From DATBLE01 sp963808815 (GTDB taxonomy: Bacteria; Actinomycetota; Thermoleophilia; Gaiellales; Gaiellaceae): 64,000 bases of DNA. Both the position numbers and the translations under genes were made by a program. A model generated the notes under the pieces. It made no database searches. It saw nothing but the letters and a program-made list of their open reading frames with translations, and had not been told where the DNA came from. This document shows, piece after piece, positions 43,207 to 51,199 of the stretch (its first letter is position 1; every line of letters begins with the position of its first letter). The stretch spans positions 62,001 through 126,000 of the forward strand of contig CAWEGI010000002.1 in NCBI GenBank assembly GCA_963808815.1, given 5' to 3'.

Positions 43207-44138
43207 CAGTGGCCGTGCTCCATCGCCGAGCCCGGATCGGGCGCGTCCCAGAAGTCGGCGGAGAGATACTTCCAGCCGCTGTCAGCGAGGATGCAGACAA
43301 CGACGCCCTCGTCGAGCTCCTCGGCCAGCCGGCGCGCGACGTGCACGACCGCGCCGGAGGAAACGCCCGCGAAGATCGCCTCGTGGTCGACCAGCGCCCG
43401 CACGCCGGCAAGCGACTCCTCGTTCGAGACGAGCAGCTTCCGGTCGAGCTTCGAAACGTCGAGCACCGGCGGGACGTAGCCGTCCTCGAGCGAGCGGAGG
43501 CCCATCACGGGGTCGCCCGGCAGCGGCTCGGCGGCGGCGACGACCACCTCCGGGAAGGTCTCGCGAATGCGCTCGCCGGCACCCATCAGCGTGCCGCCGG
43601 TGCCCAGGCCTGCGACGAGCACATCGATCCGGTCAAGCGCCTCGGCGATCTCGGCACCGGTTCCCTCGTAGTGCGCGCGTGGGTTCGCCTCGTTCGCGTA
43701 CTGGAACGGCATGAAGAGGCCGGGGTCGCGCTCGGCCAGCTCGAGCGCAAGACGAATGGCGCCGTTCGAGCCCTCCTCGGCCGGCGACTCGACGATGTCG
43801 GCGCCGTAGATCCGGAGCAGCCGGCGCCGCTCTTCCGTCGCGTTCGCAGGCATGACGCAGGTGAGCGGATAGCCCTTCAGCTTCGCCACCATCGCGAGCG
43901 AGATCCCGGTGTTGCCGCTCGTCGGCTCGATCAGGGCGCGTCCGGGCTCCAGCTCGCCCGACGCCTCGGCCGCCTCGATCATCGCCAGCGCAACGCGGTC
44001 TTTGATCGAGCCGGTCGGATTCGCCCCCTCGAGCTTCGCGTAGATCTGGACACCCGACTTCGGTGCGAGCCGGGTCAGCTCGACCAGCGGCGTGTCGCCG
44101 ACGAGATCGAGCAGGCCGGGGGCGAGGCGGCTAGCCAT
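43200..44138 (-). CDS. cysM: CysO-dependent cysteine synthase CysM
   Basis: 312 residues, PLP enzyme joining O-phosphoserine or O-acetylserine with CysO-thiocarboxylate sulfur. Motifs: LVGDTPLVELTRLAPKSGVQ, KLEGANPTGSIKDRVALAMI (PLP Lys), IEPTSGNTGISLAMVAKLKG, LVAGLGTGGTLMGAGERIRE and GVSSGAVVHVARRLAEELDE. Its ATG at 44138 lies within the last codons of the upstream fusion. Grouping with Mec and CysO favours the CysM (CysO-using) over the CysK type. Confidence 0.94.
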   Translation of the reverse strand: MASRLAPGLLDLVGDTPLVELTRLAPKSGVQIYAKLEGANPTGSIKDRVALAMIEAAEASGELEPGRALIEPTSGNTGISLAMVAKLKGYPLTCVMPANATEERRRLLRIYGADIVESPAEEGSNGAIRLALELAERDPGLFMPFQYANEANPRAHYEGTGAEIAEALDRIDVLVAGLGTGGTLMGAGERIRETFPEVVVAAAEPLPGDPVMGLRSLEDGYVPPVLDVSKLDRKLLVSNEESLAGVRALVDHEAIFAGVSSGAVVHVARRLAEELDEGVVVCILADSGWKYLSADFWDAPDPGSAMEHGHWW

Positions 44139-44388
44139 GCGCGCCGCCGGCCATCGCCGGCAGGAGGATCACGGTCGCGCCTTCGCGAACCGCGGTCTCG
44201 AGGTCGTCGAGCGTACGGATGTCCTCGCCGTCGACGTACACGTTCGCGAACTGGAGCTGCCCGTCGAGCTCCGGGAAGCGGGAGGTGAGGTCGTCGAGGA
44301 TCTCACCGACGGTCGTGCCCACCGCCGGCACCTCGCGCTGGCCGCCGACCGCCGCGCGCAACGTCGGCGGGATTCGGACCCTGGTCAC
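44131..44388 (-). other. Possible internally initiated free CysO
   Basis: Within the fusion, GTG 44388 begins VTRVRIPPTLRAAVGGQREV, exactly where free CysO proteins start. GGGAG (plus-strand 44396-44400) lies 7 nt upstream of the GTG. If used, it would give an 85-residue carrier ending AMAGGAHG. Predicted from sequence only. Confidence 0.5.
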
Positions 44389-45600
44389 GCGTGCGCTCCC
44401 GCGTTTTCCGGCCGGGCGCGCGGTGGCGACGGCGCTGCCAGCCTTGGGCCCTGCGCAGAACTCGACGTAATCGATGTACTCGGTGATGGTTGGCTCGTCG
44501 CCGCAGACCGGGCAGGCCGGGTCTCGCCGAAGCCTGACCTCGGTGAAGGATGCGGCGAGGGCGTCGTAGAGCAGGAGCCGGCCGACGAGCGGGTCGCCGA
44601 TGCCGAGCGCGAGCTTCAGCGCCTCGGTCGCCTGAATCGAGCCGATCACGCCCGGGAGCACGCCGAGGACACCGCCCTCGGCGCAGCTCGGGGCCAGCTC
44701 CGGCGGCGGCGGTTGCGGGAACAGGCAGCGGTAGCACGGGCCCGCCTTCGGCTTGAACACTGTCACCTGGCCCTCGAAGCGGAAGATCGAGCCGTGCACG
44801 ACCGGGATGTCGTGCCAGACCGACGCGTCGTTGAGCAGGTAACGGGTCGGGAAGTTGTCGGCGCCGTCGACGATCACGTCCCAGCCGTCGCCGAGGATCC
44901 GGTCGACGTTTTCGGAGGTGAGCCGCTCGGGGTAGGTGGTGACGCTGACGTCCGGGTTGAGCGCCTCGATCGTCCGCTTCGCCGACTCGGCCTTCGAGTC
45001 GCCCAGGCGCTCGGTCGAGTGCACGATCTGGCGCTGGAGGTTCGTCTCGTCGACAGCATCGTCGTCCACGATTCCGAGCGTGCCGACGCCCGCGGCTGCG
45101 AGGTAGAGGGACGCGGGAGAGCCCAGCCCTCCGGCGCCGATCAGGAGGATCCGCGACTCGAGCAGCCTGAGCTGTCCCTCCTCGCCGACCTCGGGGATCA
45201 GCAGATGGCGGCTGTAGCGGCGCCGCTGCTGCTCGCCGAGAGACTTCGGCAGCTCGGTCGGGAAGCCGTTCCGCTTCCACTCCGTGTAGCCGCCCTCGAG
45301 GTTGGCCACGTCCGCGTAGCCGAGTTCCTCCAGCGTCTTGGTCGCGAACGCCGAGCGGGCGCCACTCGCGCAGTAGACGACCATGCGGCTGTCGTGGTCG
45401 GGGACGGCGTTCTCGATCCGCGACTCGAGGCTCCCGCGCGGCACGTGGATCGCGCCGGGAATGTGCCCCTCGTCCCACTCGTGGAGCTCCCGGACATCCA
45501 GAAAGACGGTCCCGTCCCCGAGCGACGGCGCTGCCGCCCGGGCGTCGATCTCGTCGATCTCGCCCTTCACCTGGCTGAGGAGCTCGCGGTAGGTGGTCAT
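44131..45600 (-). CDS. Rhodanese - ThiF/MoeB E1 - CysO (ubiquitin-like) fusion
   Basis: 489 residues from ATG 45600. Residues about 20-115: rhodanese (GTVFLDVRELHEWDEGHIPG; active loop YCASGARSAFA). About 120-380: E1 adenylyltransferase (RRYSRHLLIPEVGEEGQLRL, ILLIGAGGLGSPASLYLAAA, NLQRQIVHST; zinc pairs CYRC and CPVC; CAEGGVLGVLPG). About 405-489: CysO-like carrier (VTRVRIPPTLRAAVGGQREV, FANVYVDGEDIRTL, TVILLPAMAGG) with AHG after the GG. The single chain thus has sulfur donor, activating enzyme and acceptor. In M. tuberculosis MoeZ carries the rhodanese at its C-terminus and CysO is separate. A GTG with an SD at 44388 may give free CysO. Confidence 0.92.
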   Translation of the reverse strand: MTTYRELLSQVKGEIDEIDARAAAPSLGDGTVFLDVRELHEWDEGHIPGAIHVPRGSLESRIENAVPDHDSRMVVYCASGARSAFATKTLEELGYADVANLEGGYTEWKRNGFPTELPKSLGEQQRRRYSRHLLIPEVGEEGQLRLLESRILLIGAGGLGSPASLYLAAAGVGTLGIVDDDAVDETNLQRQIVHSTERLGDSKAESAKRTIEALNPDVSVTTYPERLTSENVDRILGDGWDVIVDGADNFPTRYLLNDASVWHDIPVVHGSIFRFEGQVTVFKPKAGPCYRCLFPQPPPPELAPSCAEGGVLGVLPGVIGSIQATEALKLALGIGDPLVGRLLLYDALAASFTEVRLRRDPACPVCGDEPTITEYIDYVEFCAGPKAGSAVATARPAGKRGSARVTRVRIPPTLRAAVGGQREVPAVGTTVGEILDDLTSRFPELDGQLQFANVYVDGEDIRTLDDLETAVREGATVILLPAMAGGAHG

Positions 45601-45721
45601 TAATTCAAAAAAGATAGCTCTTCGAGCGAGCATCTTGCAGAGATTTCAACCATCTGCCGCACCTTCGTATTCCGGGTGGGCTCAGCGGCGCCCGCGCCGT
45701 CAGTCGGTAACGTCGCTGCCG

Positions 45722-46684
45722 GTGAGCTCTCGCCCTCGCGTCTACCTGATCGTGGCCGCGTGTGCCGTCGCCGCCGCCGGGCTCACGGTCGGCGTCACGC
45801 TCGCGACGCGTACACCGACGCCGAAGCGGCCTGCCGGTCAGGCCGGCGCGCCGCCGCTCGTCCTCGATCTGGGCGTGCGGACCGACCCGGAGGCGGTCGC
45901 GCTGCGGCGCGCCGACAACCTCTACAACGCCGGCCAGCGCGGGCGGGCAGCCGAGATCTTCGGGCGATACGGCTCCGTGGAGGCGCAGGTCGGCACTGCG
46001 CTCGCGGCCTGGCCTGCAGGCTTCGGCAGTCTCGCCGCGCTCGCGAAGGCGCACCCTCAAAGCGCGCTCGCGCAGCTCAACTACGGGCTCGGCCTCTACT
46101 GGCGAGGCGATACGCCGGCCGCGAAGGAGGCCTGGCGAGATGCCCGCCGCCGCGAGCCCGACACACCGTACGCGCTCCGTGCGCAGGACTTGCTCTACCC
46201 GAACTTCCCCCGCGGGTTGCCGACGTTCGTGCCGAGCTTCCGTTCCCCCGCCGCCCTCGACCGGCTGTCGCCGCCGCGTCAGCTCGTGTATCTGAAGCGT
46301 CTGGCCGAGACCGGCGGCACCCGCGGAAGGCTGCTCTACGGCGCGGCGCTCCAGCGCCTCGGCCGACAGCTATCGGCCCTGCGCGAGTTCGACGCGGCGG
46401 CGGCGCTGGCCCCTGGCGACGCAGAGCCGCAGGTCGCCGCTGCGGTGGGGCGCTTCGACAAGGCCGATCCGTCTCGCACCTTCTCCCGGCTGGGGCCGCT
46501 GGCGCAGCGCTATCCGAAGAGCCAGAGCGTGCGCTTCCACCTCGGCCTCTGCCTGCTCTGGCTCGGAAGCGTGAAGCAGGCTCGCGAGGAGCTCAGGCTC
46601 GCCCGGGAACTCGGGCCGGATACTCCCCTCGGCGGCGAAGCCCGCCGCTTCCTCGCCCAGCTGAGCAGGATCAAGCCGCGCTGA
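45722..46684 (+). CDS. Membrane-anchored tetratricopeptide-repeat protein
   Basis: 320 residues. N-terminal anchor VYLIVAACAVAAAGLTVGVT, then TPR-like helical pairs: RRADNLYNAGQRGRAAEIFG, LAQLNYGLGLYWRGDTPAAK, LLYGAALQRLGRQLSALREF, VRFHLGLCLLWLGSVKQARE. A scaffold outside the membrane or of unknown partner. A TAACGT hexamer ends 8 nt before GTG 45722. The 120 nt upstream is unusually AT-rich at its left end and shared with the divergent E1 fusion. Confidence 0.78.
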   Translation: MSSRPRVYLIVAACAVAAAGLTVGVTLATRTPTPKRPAGQAGAPPLVLDLGVRTDPEAVALRRADNLYNAGQRGRAAEIFGRYGSVEAQVGTALAAWPAGFGSLAALAKAHPQSALAQLNYGLGLYWRGDTPAAKEAWRDARRREPDTPYALRAQDLLYPNFPRGLPTFVPSFRSPAALDRLSPPRQLVYLKRLAETGGTRGRLLYGAALQRLGRQLSALREFDAAAALAPGDAEPQVAAAVGRFDKADPSRTFSRLGPLAQRYPKSQSVRFHLGLCLLWLGSVKQAREELRLARELGPDTPLGGEARRFLAQLSRIKPR

Positions 46685-46759
46685 GGCGAAGATAGGTCGT
46701 TCGGCCCATGGCGGCCGTCCGCCGCGTCTGGCAGAGTGCCGCCGTCGTGCCGCGTCTGT

Positions 46760-46788
46760 TTGACGGAACACCAAGGGGCGGCTAGCTT
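46760..46788 (+). promoter_or_regulatory. Sigma-A promoter of sigA
   Basis: TTGACG (46760-46765), 17-bp spacer, TAGCTT (46783-46788). The start codon is 27 nt further on with GGGAGG in the leader, so here the mRNA has a leader and an SD. Confidence 0.65.
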
Positions 46789-46815
46789 GTCGGCCTTGAC
46801 GGGAGGGGCGGACCT

Positions 46816-47892
46816 GTGAGTGGCACCGAGACAGCGGTCGTCAGCACACGGGTTTCCGTGCTCGAGACCGACGAGGCCAGGACACTGCTCGAGGCCGGCA
46901 AGGAATCCGGGTCGCTCTCGGCGGACGAGATCACGCTCGCCCTCGACGACCTCGACCTCGACGCCGGCCAGATCGACGACTTCTACCAGGCCCTCGACGA
47001 GCTCCAGATCGAGGTCGTCCAGGCGGAGGAGGAGGACGCCGTCGCCGAGGAGGTCGAGGCGCAGGAGGTCTCGACCGACGCCCTCCAGCTCTTCCTCAAG
47101 GACGTCGGCCGGGTCGACCTGCTCACCGCTGCGCAGGAGGTCGAGCTCGCGAAGCGGATCGAGCGCGGCGACCACAGGGCCAAGCAGGAGATGGTGGAGG
47201 CGAATCTCCGGCTCGTCGTCTCGATCGCGAAGCGCTACCGCAACCAGGGACTGCCGTTCCTCGATCTGATCCAGGAGGGGACGATCGGGCTCGTCCGCGC
47301 CGCCGAGAAGTTCGACTACCGCAAGGGCTTCAAGTTCTCCACCTACGCGACGTGGTGGATCCGGCAGGCGGTCGCCCGCGCGCTCGCCGACAAGGCCCGG
47401 ACGATCCGGATGCCCGTCCACGTCGTCGAGAAGCTGAACAAGATCGTCCGCTCCGAGCGGAAGCTGCGCGCCGAGCTCGGTCGCGAGCCGCTCTCGGTGG
47501 AGATCGCCCGCGACCTCGACCTGACGCCCGACGAGGTCGACCAGATCCGGCGCACGGCGCAATCGCCGGTCTCGCTCGAGAAGCCAGTCGGCGACGAGGA
47601 GGAGTCCGAGTTCGGGCACTTCATCACCGACGAGTCCGTCCCGTTGCCCGAGGAGGCGGCGGAGGTGACGATGCGCAAGGAGACGCTCGAGAAGATCCTC
47701 GGGCAGCTCTCCCAGCGCGAGCGCCGCGTGCTCGAGCTTCGCTACGGCCTGAACGGCGAGCACCCGCGGACGCTCGACGAGGTCGGCCGAGCGTTCAACG
47801 TCACGCGCGAGCGCATCCGCCAGATCGAGAACCAGAGCCTCAAGAAGCTCCGGGCGCTGGCGGATTCCCAGAAGCTCCGCGACGTCGCGTAG
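46816..47892 (+). CDS. sigA: Primary RNA polymerase sigma factor (RpoD/SigA)
   Basis: 358 residues. An acidic region 1.1 (ADEITLALDDLDLDAGQIDD), region 1.2 (TDALQLFLKDVGRVDLLTAA), 2.1-2.4 (EANLRLVVSIAKRYRNQGLP, FLDLIQEGTIGLVRAAEKFD, FKFSTYATWWIRQAVARALA), region 3 (VHVVEKLNKIVRSERKLRAE) and region 4 (RERRVLELRYGLNGEHPRTL, DEVGRAFNVTRERIRQIENQ). Recognises TTGACA/TANNNT promoters such as those seen here. GTG 46816 with GGGAGG upstream. Short N-terminus versus E. coli, as usual in actinobacteria. Confidence 0.97.
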   Translation: MSGTETAVVSTRVSVLETDEARTLLEAGKESGSLSADEITLALDDLDLDAGQIDDFYQALDELQIEVVQAEEEDAVAEEVEAQEVSTDALQLFLKDVGRVDLLTAAQEVELAKRIERGDHRAKQEMVEANLRLVVSIAKRYRNQGLPFLDLIQEGTIGLVRAAEKFDYRKGFKFSTYATWWIRQAVARALADKARTIRMPVHVVEKLNKIVRSERKLRAELGREPLSVEIARDLDLTPDEVDQIRRTAQSPVSLEKPVGDEEESEFGHFITDESVPLPEEAAEVTMRKETLEKILGQLSQRERRVLELRYGLNGEHPRTLDEVGRAFNVTRERIRQIENQSLKKLRALADSQKLRDVA

Positions 47893-47924
47893 TCGCTGCG
47901 CTCCGCGTAGCTAGATTCCCGGGC

Positions 47925-49259
47925 GTGCCGCTCGACCCAGCCTGGCTCGCCGAGGTCTCCGAGTGGCTCCGCATCCCCAGTGTCAGCGCCGACCCGGCGC
48001 ACCAGGCTGACGTCCGGGCGGCCGGCGACTGGCTCTGCGCGTTCGTGCGCGGCGCCGGCGGGACGTGCGAGCTCGTCGACCACGGCAAGCGCCCGCTGGC
48101 GATGGGCGAGCTGCGCGCGTCGACCGACGCCGACGCCGCGCCGACAGTGCTCGTCTACGGCCACTTCGACGTCCAGCCGCCGGCGCCGCTCGAGTTGTGG
48201 GAGAGTCCGCCGTTCGAGCCGACGATCCGGGACGAGTGGCTCTACGCACGAGGCGTCGCCGACGACAAGGGCCAGCTCTACCTTCTGCTGAAGGCGGCCA
48301 CGTTGCTCGCCGCCGAGGGCGCGCTGCCCGTGAACGTCCGCATCGCGTGCGACGGCGAGGAAGAGGTCGGCGGCCATTCGATCGTCGACTGGATCGGCGA
48401 GGACGAGCGAGGGGCCGACGCTGCCGTGATTTTCGATGCCCACATGCCCCGGCGCGGGCAGCCGGCGTTCTACATCGCGACGCGCGGAGTCTGCTACTTC
48501 CATGTCCGGGTCAAGACGGGCGAGCGCGATCTCCATTCGGGCTCCTTCGGCGGCGCGGCGCTGTCCGCGACGCATGCGCTGCTGCGGACGCTCTCCGGCG
48601 TCCTCGCCGGGCCGGACGGCCGCCTGCCCGAGGCGCTGCGCAGGGGCATCGTGCCGCCGACCGCCCAGGAGCTGGCGGACTGGTCGTCCCAGCAGGCCGG
48701 GGCGGAGGTGCTGGCGGACCAGGGCGCCAGGCCGATGGATCCGACCGCCGCCCAGGAGTTCTACCTCCGCACGTGGGGCGAGCCCTCGGTCGACGTGAAC
48801 GGCGTCGAAGGCGGTTCGCCGCGGCTCCAGAAGACGGTGATCCCGATCAGTGCCGAGGCGAACCTCTCGATGCGGCTCGCCGCGGGCCAGACGGTGGAGG
48901 AGATCGTCCCCGAGGTAGAGCGGCTGCTGCGCGAGTCGGCGCCCGCAGGAGCAGAGGTCCAGGTCGACCTCTGGTCGGCGGCGCCGCCGGGACTGATCCC
49001 GCCCGACTCGGCAACGATCCGCCTCGGTCAGGACGCGTTCGAGCGGGCGCTGGGCGTCCGGCCGCTGCTCCTGCGCTCGGGCGGGACCCTGCCGATCGTC
49101 CCCGCGCTCGCCGACAAGGGCATACCGACGATCGTCACCGGCTTCGACCTGCCGGAGGGCAATCTCCATTCGCCGAACGAGCGGTTGCTCGTCGAGCACG
49201 TCCCGCTCGGCGTCGCCGCCGCTCAGGAGCTGTTCAGGAGCCTCGCCCGCCTACGTTAG
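47925..49259 (+). CDS. M20-family dipeptidase/carboxypeptidase
   Basis: 444 residues: VLVYGHFDVQPPAPLELWES (first metal His/Asp), YARGVADDKGQLYLLLKAAT, VRIACDGEEEVGGHSIVDWI (catalytic Glu), AVIFDAHMPRRGQPAFYIAT, the dimerisation-domain GERDLHSGSFGGAALSATHA, and the last ligand in FDLPEGNLHSPNERLLVEHV. The DUG1/carnosinase-like class. GTG 47925 is 7 nt after a -10 TAGATT (47912-47917), so separate from sigA. Substrate peptide not known. Confidence 0.93.
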   Translation: MPLDPAWLAEVSEWLRIPSVSADPAHQADVRAAGDWLCAFVRGAGGTCELVDHGKRPLAMGELRASTDADAAPTVLVYGHFDVQPPAPLELWESPPFEPTIRDEWLYARGVADDKGQLYLLLKAATLLAAEGALPVNVRIACDGEEEVGGHSIVDWIGEDERGADAAVIFDAHMPRRGQPAFYIATRGVCYFHVRVKTGERDLHSGSFGGAALSATHALLRTLSGVLAGPDGRLPEALRRGIVPPTAQELADWSSQQAGAEVLADQGARPMDPTAAQEFYLRTWGEPSVDVNGVEGGSPRLQKTVIPISAEANLSMRLAAGQTVEEIVPEVERLLRESAPAGAEVQVDLWSAAPPGLIPPDSATIRLGQDAFERALGVRPLLLRSGGTLPIVPALADKGIPTIVTGFDLPEGNLHSPNERLLVEHVPLGVAAAQELFRSLARLR

Positions 49260-49609
49260 GCGTGCCGGTGATGCGGGTCGTGCACGAGCCAGTCGTGGCC
49301 GAAGCGGCGCATCTCCTCGATCACCGGCAGCAGGCCGATGCCCTTCGGCGTGAGCTCGTACTCGACCCTCGGCGGCGTCTCCGCGTAGCTGTGCCGGGTG
49401 AGGACGCCTTCCTCCTCCAGCCAGCGCAGCCGCTCCGACAGCGTGCGCGGGCTGATGCCGGGGCAGGAGTGCTCGAGCTCGGAGAACCGGCGGGGCCCTT
49501 CGGACATGTCGTGCACGAGCAGCGCCGTCCACTTCGAGCCGATGATCTCGGCAGAGCACGCGACTGCGCAGGTCGCGTCGTGCACCGGCTTCATCGTCCG
49601 AACGGCCAC
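49256..49609 (-). CDS. HxlR-family winged-helix regulator
   Basis: 117 residues: VHDATCAVACSAEIIGSKWT, ALLVHDMSEGPRRFSELEHS, CPGISPRTLSERLRWLEEEG, YELTPKGIGLLPVIEEMRRF. Two Cys near the N-terminus (TCAVACS) are candidates for thiol sensing, as in HypR/YodB. GTG 49609 is 6 nt after a -10 TACAAT (plus-strand 49616-49621). It is divergent from the PHP gene at 49627, so it might control it. Confidence 0.92.
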   Translation of the reverse strand: MAVRTMKPVHDATCAVACSAEIIGSKWTALLVHDMSEGPRRFSELEHSCPGISPRTLSERLRWLEEEGVLTRHSYAETPPRVEYELTPKGIGLLPVIEEMRRFGHDWLVHDPHHRHA

Positions 49610-49626
49610 GGTCAGATTGTAGAGCG

Positions 49627-50385
49627 ATGATCGACCTGCACTCTCACATCCTGCCCGGGATCGACGACGGCGCGCGCACCCTCGCCGACAGCGTCGACAT
49701 CGCGTGGGCTGCCCTGAAGGACGGGATCACCGTGATCGCCGGCACGCCACACGTGCGCGACGACTGGCCCACGGGCGCCGAAACGATGGAACTGCGGGTC
49801 GCGGAGCTCCGGGCCGAGCTCCAGGCGGCCCGGGTCCCGCTGGAGGTGCGGCCCGGCGGCGAGATCGCGCTCGACTGGGCGGTGAAGCTGCCGGCGGAGG
49901 AGCTGAGGCGGTTCGGGCTCGGCGGCAGTCGGTACCTGCTCGTCGAGACGCCTTACCACGGCTGGCCCCTCCAGCTTCCCGACGTGTTGCTCTCGCTGCG
50001 CGACCAGGGCTTCGCGCCGGTGCTCGCCCACCCCGAGCGGAACGTCGAGGTGCAGGCCAGGCCCGAGCGGCTCGTGCCGCTGGTCGAGGCAGGCATCCTC
50101 GTCCAGGTCACCGCCGCGTCGGTCGACGGACGGATCGGCCGACGGGCCGCCGAGTGCGGCCATCGGCTGATCCGGGGTCGGGTCGCCCACCTGCTGGCCA
50201 GCGACGCCCACCACGCGTCCGTCCGCGCGGTGGGGCTGTCCGCCGCGGCGAAGGCGGTCGGGGGCGGTGCCCTCGGACAGTGGCTGACCTTCGACGTGCC
50301 CGCGGCGATCCTCGACGACGCGGAGATCCCGCCGCGTCCGCGCTCCGGCGGGCAGGGCTGGCTGGGACGGCTCCTCAGCGCATAG
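49627..50385 (+). CDS. PHP-type tyrosine phosphatase (CpsB/YwqE-like)
   Basis: 252 residues: MIDLHSHILPGIDDGARTLA (HxH plus DDGA), DGITVIAGTPHVRDDW, LEVRPGGEIALDWAVKLPAE, YLLVETPYHGWPLQLPDVLL, PVLAHPERNVEVQARPERLV, HLLASDAHHASVRAVG. Metal-binding His/Asp of PHP domains are all present. Gram-positive members dephosphorylate the tyrosine kinase of capsule synthesis; no capsule genes are adjacent. ATG 49627. Confidence 0.88.
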   Translation: MIDLHSHILPGIDDGARTLADSVDIAWAALKDGITVIAGTPHVRDDWPTGAETMELRVAELRAELQAARVPLEVRPGGEIALDWAVKLPAEELRRFGLGGSRYLLVETPYHGWPLQLPDVLLSLRDQGFAPVLAHPERNVEVQARPERLVPLVEAGILVQVTAASVDGRIGRRAAECGHRLIRGRVAHLLASDAHHASVRAVGLSAAAKAVGGGALGQWLTFDVPAAILDDAEIPPRPRSGGQGWLGRLLSA

Positions 50386-50395
50386 GACCGTGTCG

Positions 50396-50422
50396 AGGGA
50401 CAGTCCCCGGTGGACCGTCCCT
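50396..50422. terminator. 11-bp hairpin between convergent genes
   Basis: AGGGACAGTCC (50396-50406), loop CCGGT, GGACCGTCCCT (50412-50422); one A-C mismatch. It follows the PHP stop by 10 nt. Confidence 0.6.
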
Positions 50423-50439
50423 GCAGTGTCGCCCGAGCC

Positions 50440-51141
50440 CTAGAGCCGCTCGATCAGCCGGCGTATCTCCTCGACCCCGGCCTGCCAGACCCGCAGCGCC
50501 TGGTCGTCGGAAACCGAGTACGGCCCGCCGTAGGAGCCGTCGCCGATCGCCGACCTCACTGCCTGCGGCTCCAGCTCGCGGAGCGCCTCGCGATCCGTGA
50601 CCATCGGCTTCTCGGCGTCCGGCAGCTCGACTCCGGCCAGGCGCGTCCACGGAAAGTTCTCGAACCAGGACGCGTGCGTGGCCTCGCCCGCGTAGACCTC
50701 GGCCGCGGCAGCGCGAACGGCGGGCGAGTCCCACCAGCTGTGGAAGCGAAGTCGGGCACCGCCGTGTTCGGCAGCCCACGACTCGAGCGGCGCCTGGGCC
50801 GGGACGTTGCCGCCGTGGCCGTTCACGATCATGAAGCGGCGGAAGCCCTGGTCGTAGAGCGTTCCGAGCGCCTCTGAGACGACCGCGACGAGCGTCTCCG
50901 GGCGGAGTGACACCGTCCCCGGGAACGTCGCGAAGCCCGGCGCGATCCCGAACGGCATCGACGGCAGCACGGGCACGCCGAGCGGCTCCGCCGCCTCGAC
51001 CGAGACCCGCTCGGCCAGGATCGAGTCGGTGGCCAGCGAGAGGTAGGCGTGCTGCTCGGTCGAGCCGATCGGCAGGACGACGCGATCGTCTGTCCGCAGG
51101 TAGGTCTCGACCTGCATCCAGTTCATGTCCCCGATCCTCAT
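50440..51141 (-). CDS. Creatininase/MftE-family amidohydrolase
   Basis: 233 residues from ATG 51141: MRIGDMNWMQVETYLRTDDR, VVLPIGSTEQHAYLSLATDS (metal Glu and His), VLPSMPFGIAPGFATFPGTV, DQGFRRFMIVNGHGGNVPAQ (NGHGGN) and GEATHASWFENFPWTRLAG (GEATHAS). The family covers creatinine amidohydrolase and mycofactocin MftE; no mycofactocin genes are near. ATG 51126 (MNWMQ) is an alternative start with GGGGA upstream. Upstream on the same strand is an amidohydrolase, suggesting shared use of an amide substrate. Confidence 0.9.
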   Translation of the reverse strand: MRIGDMNWMQVETYLRTDDRVVLPIGSTEQHAYLSLATDSILAERVSVEAAEPLGVPVLPSMPFGIAPGFATFPGTVSLRPETLVAVVSEALGTLYDQGFRRFMIVNGHGGNVPAQAPLESWAAEHGGARLRFHSWWDSPAVRAAAAEVYAGEATHASWFENFPWTRLAGVELPDAEKPMVTDREALRELEPQAVRSAIGDGSYGGPYSVSDDQALRVWQAGVEEIRRLIERL

Positions 51142-51199
51142 CCTGCGGCTCGAAGACTGCCGCTCGCGGCCGCGACCGACTGGCTGGCGGCGCAGCGCG

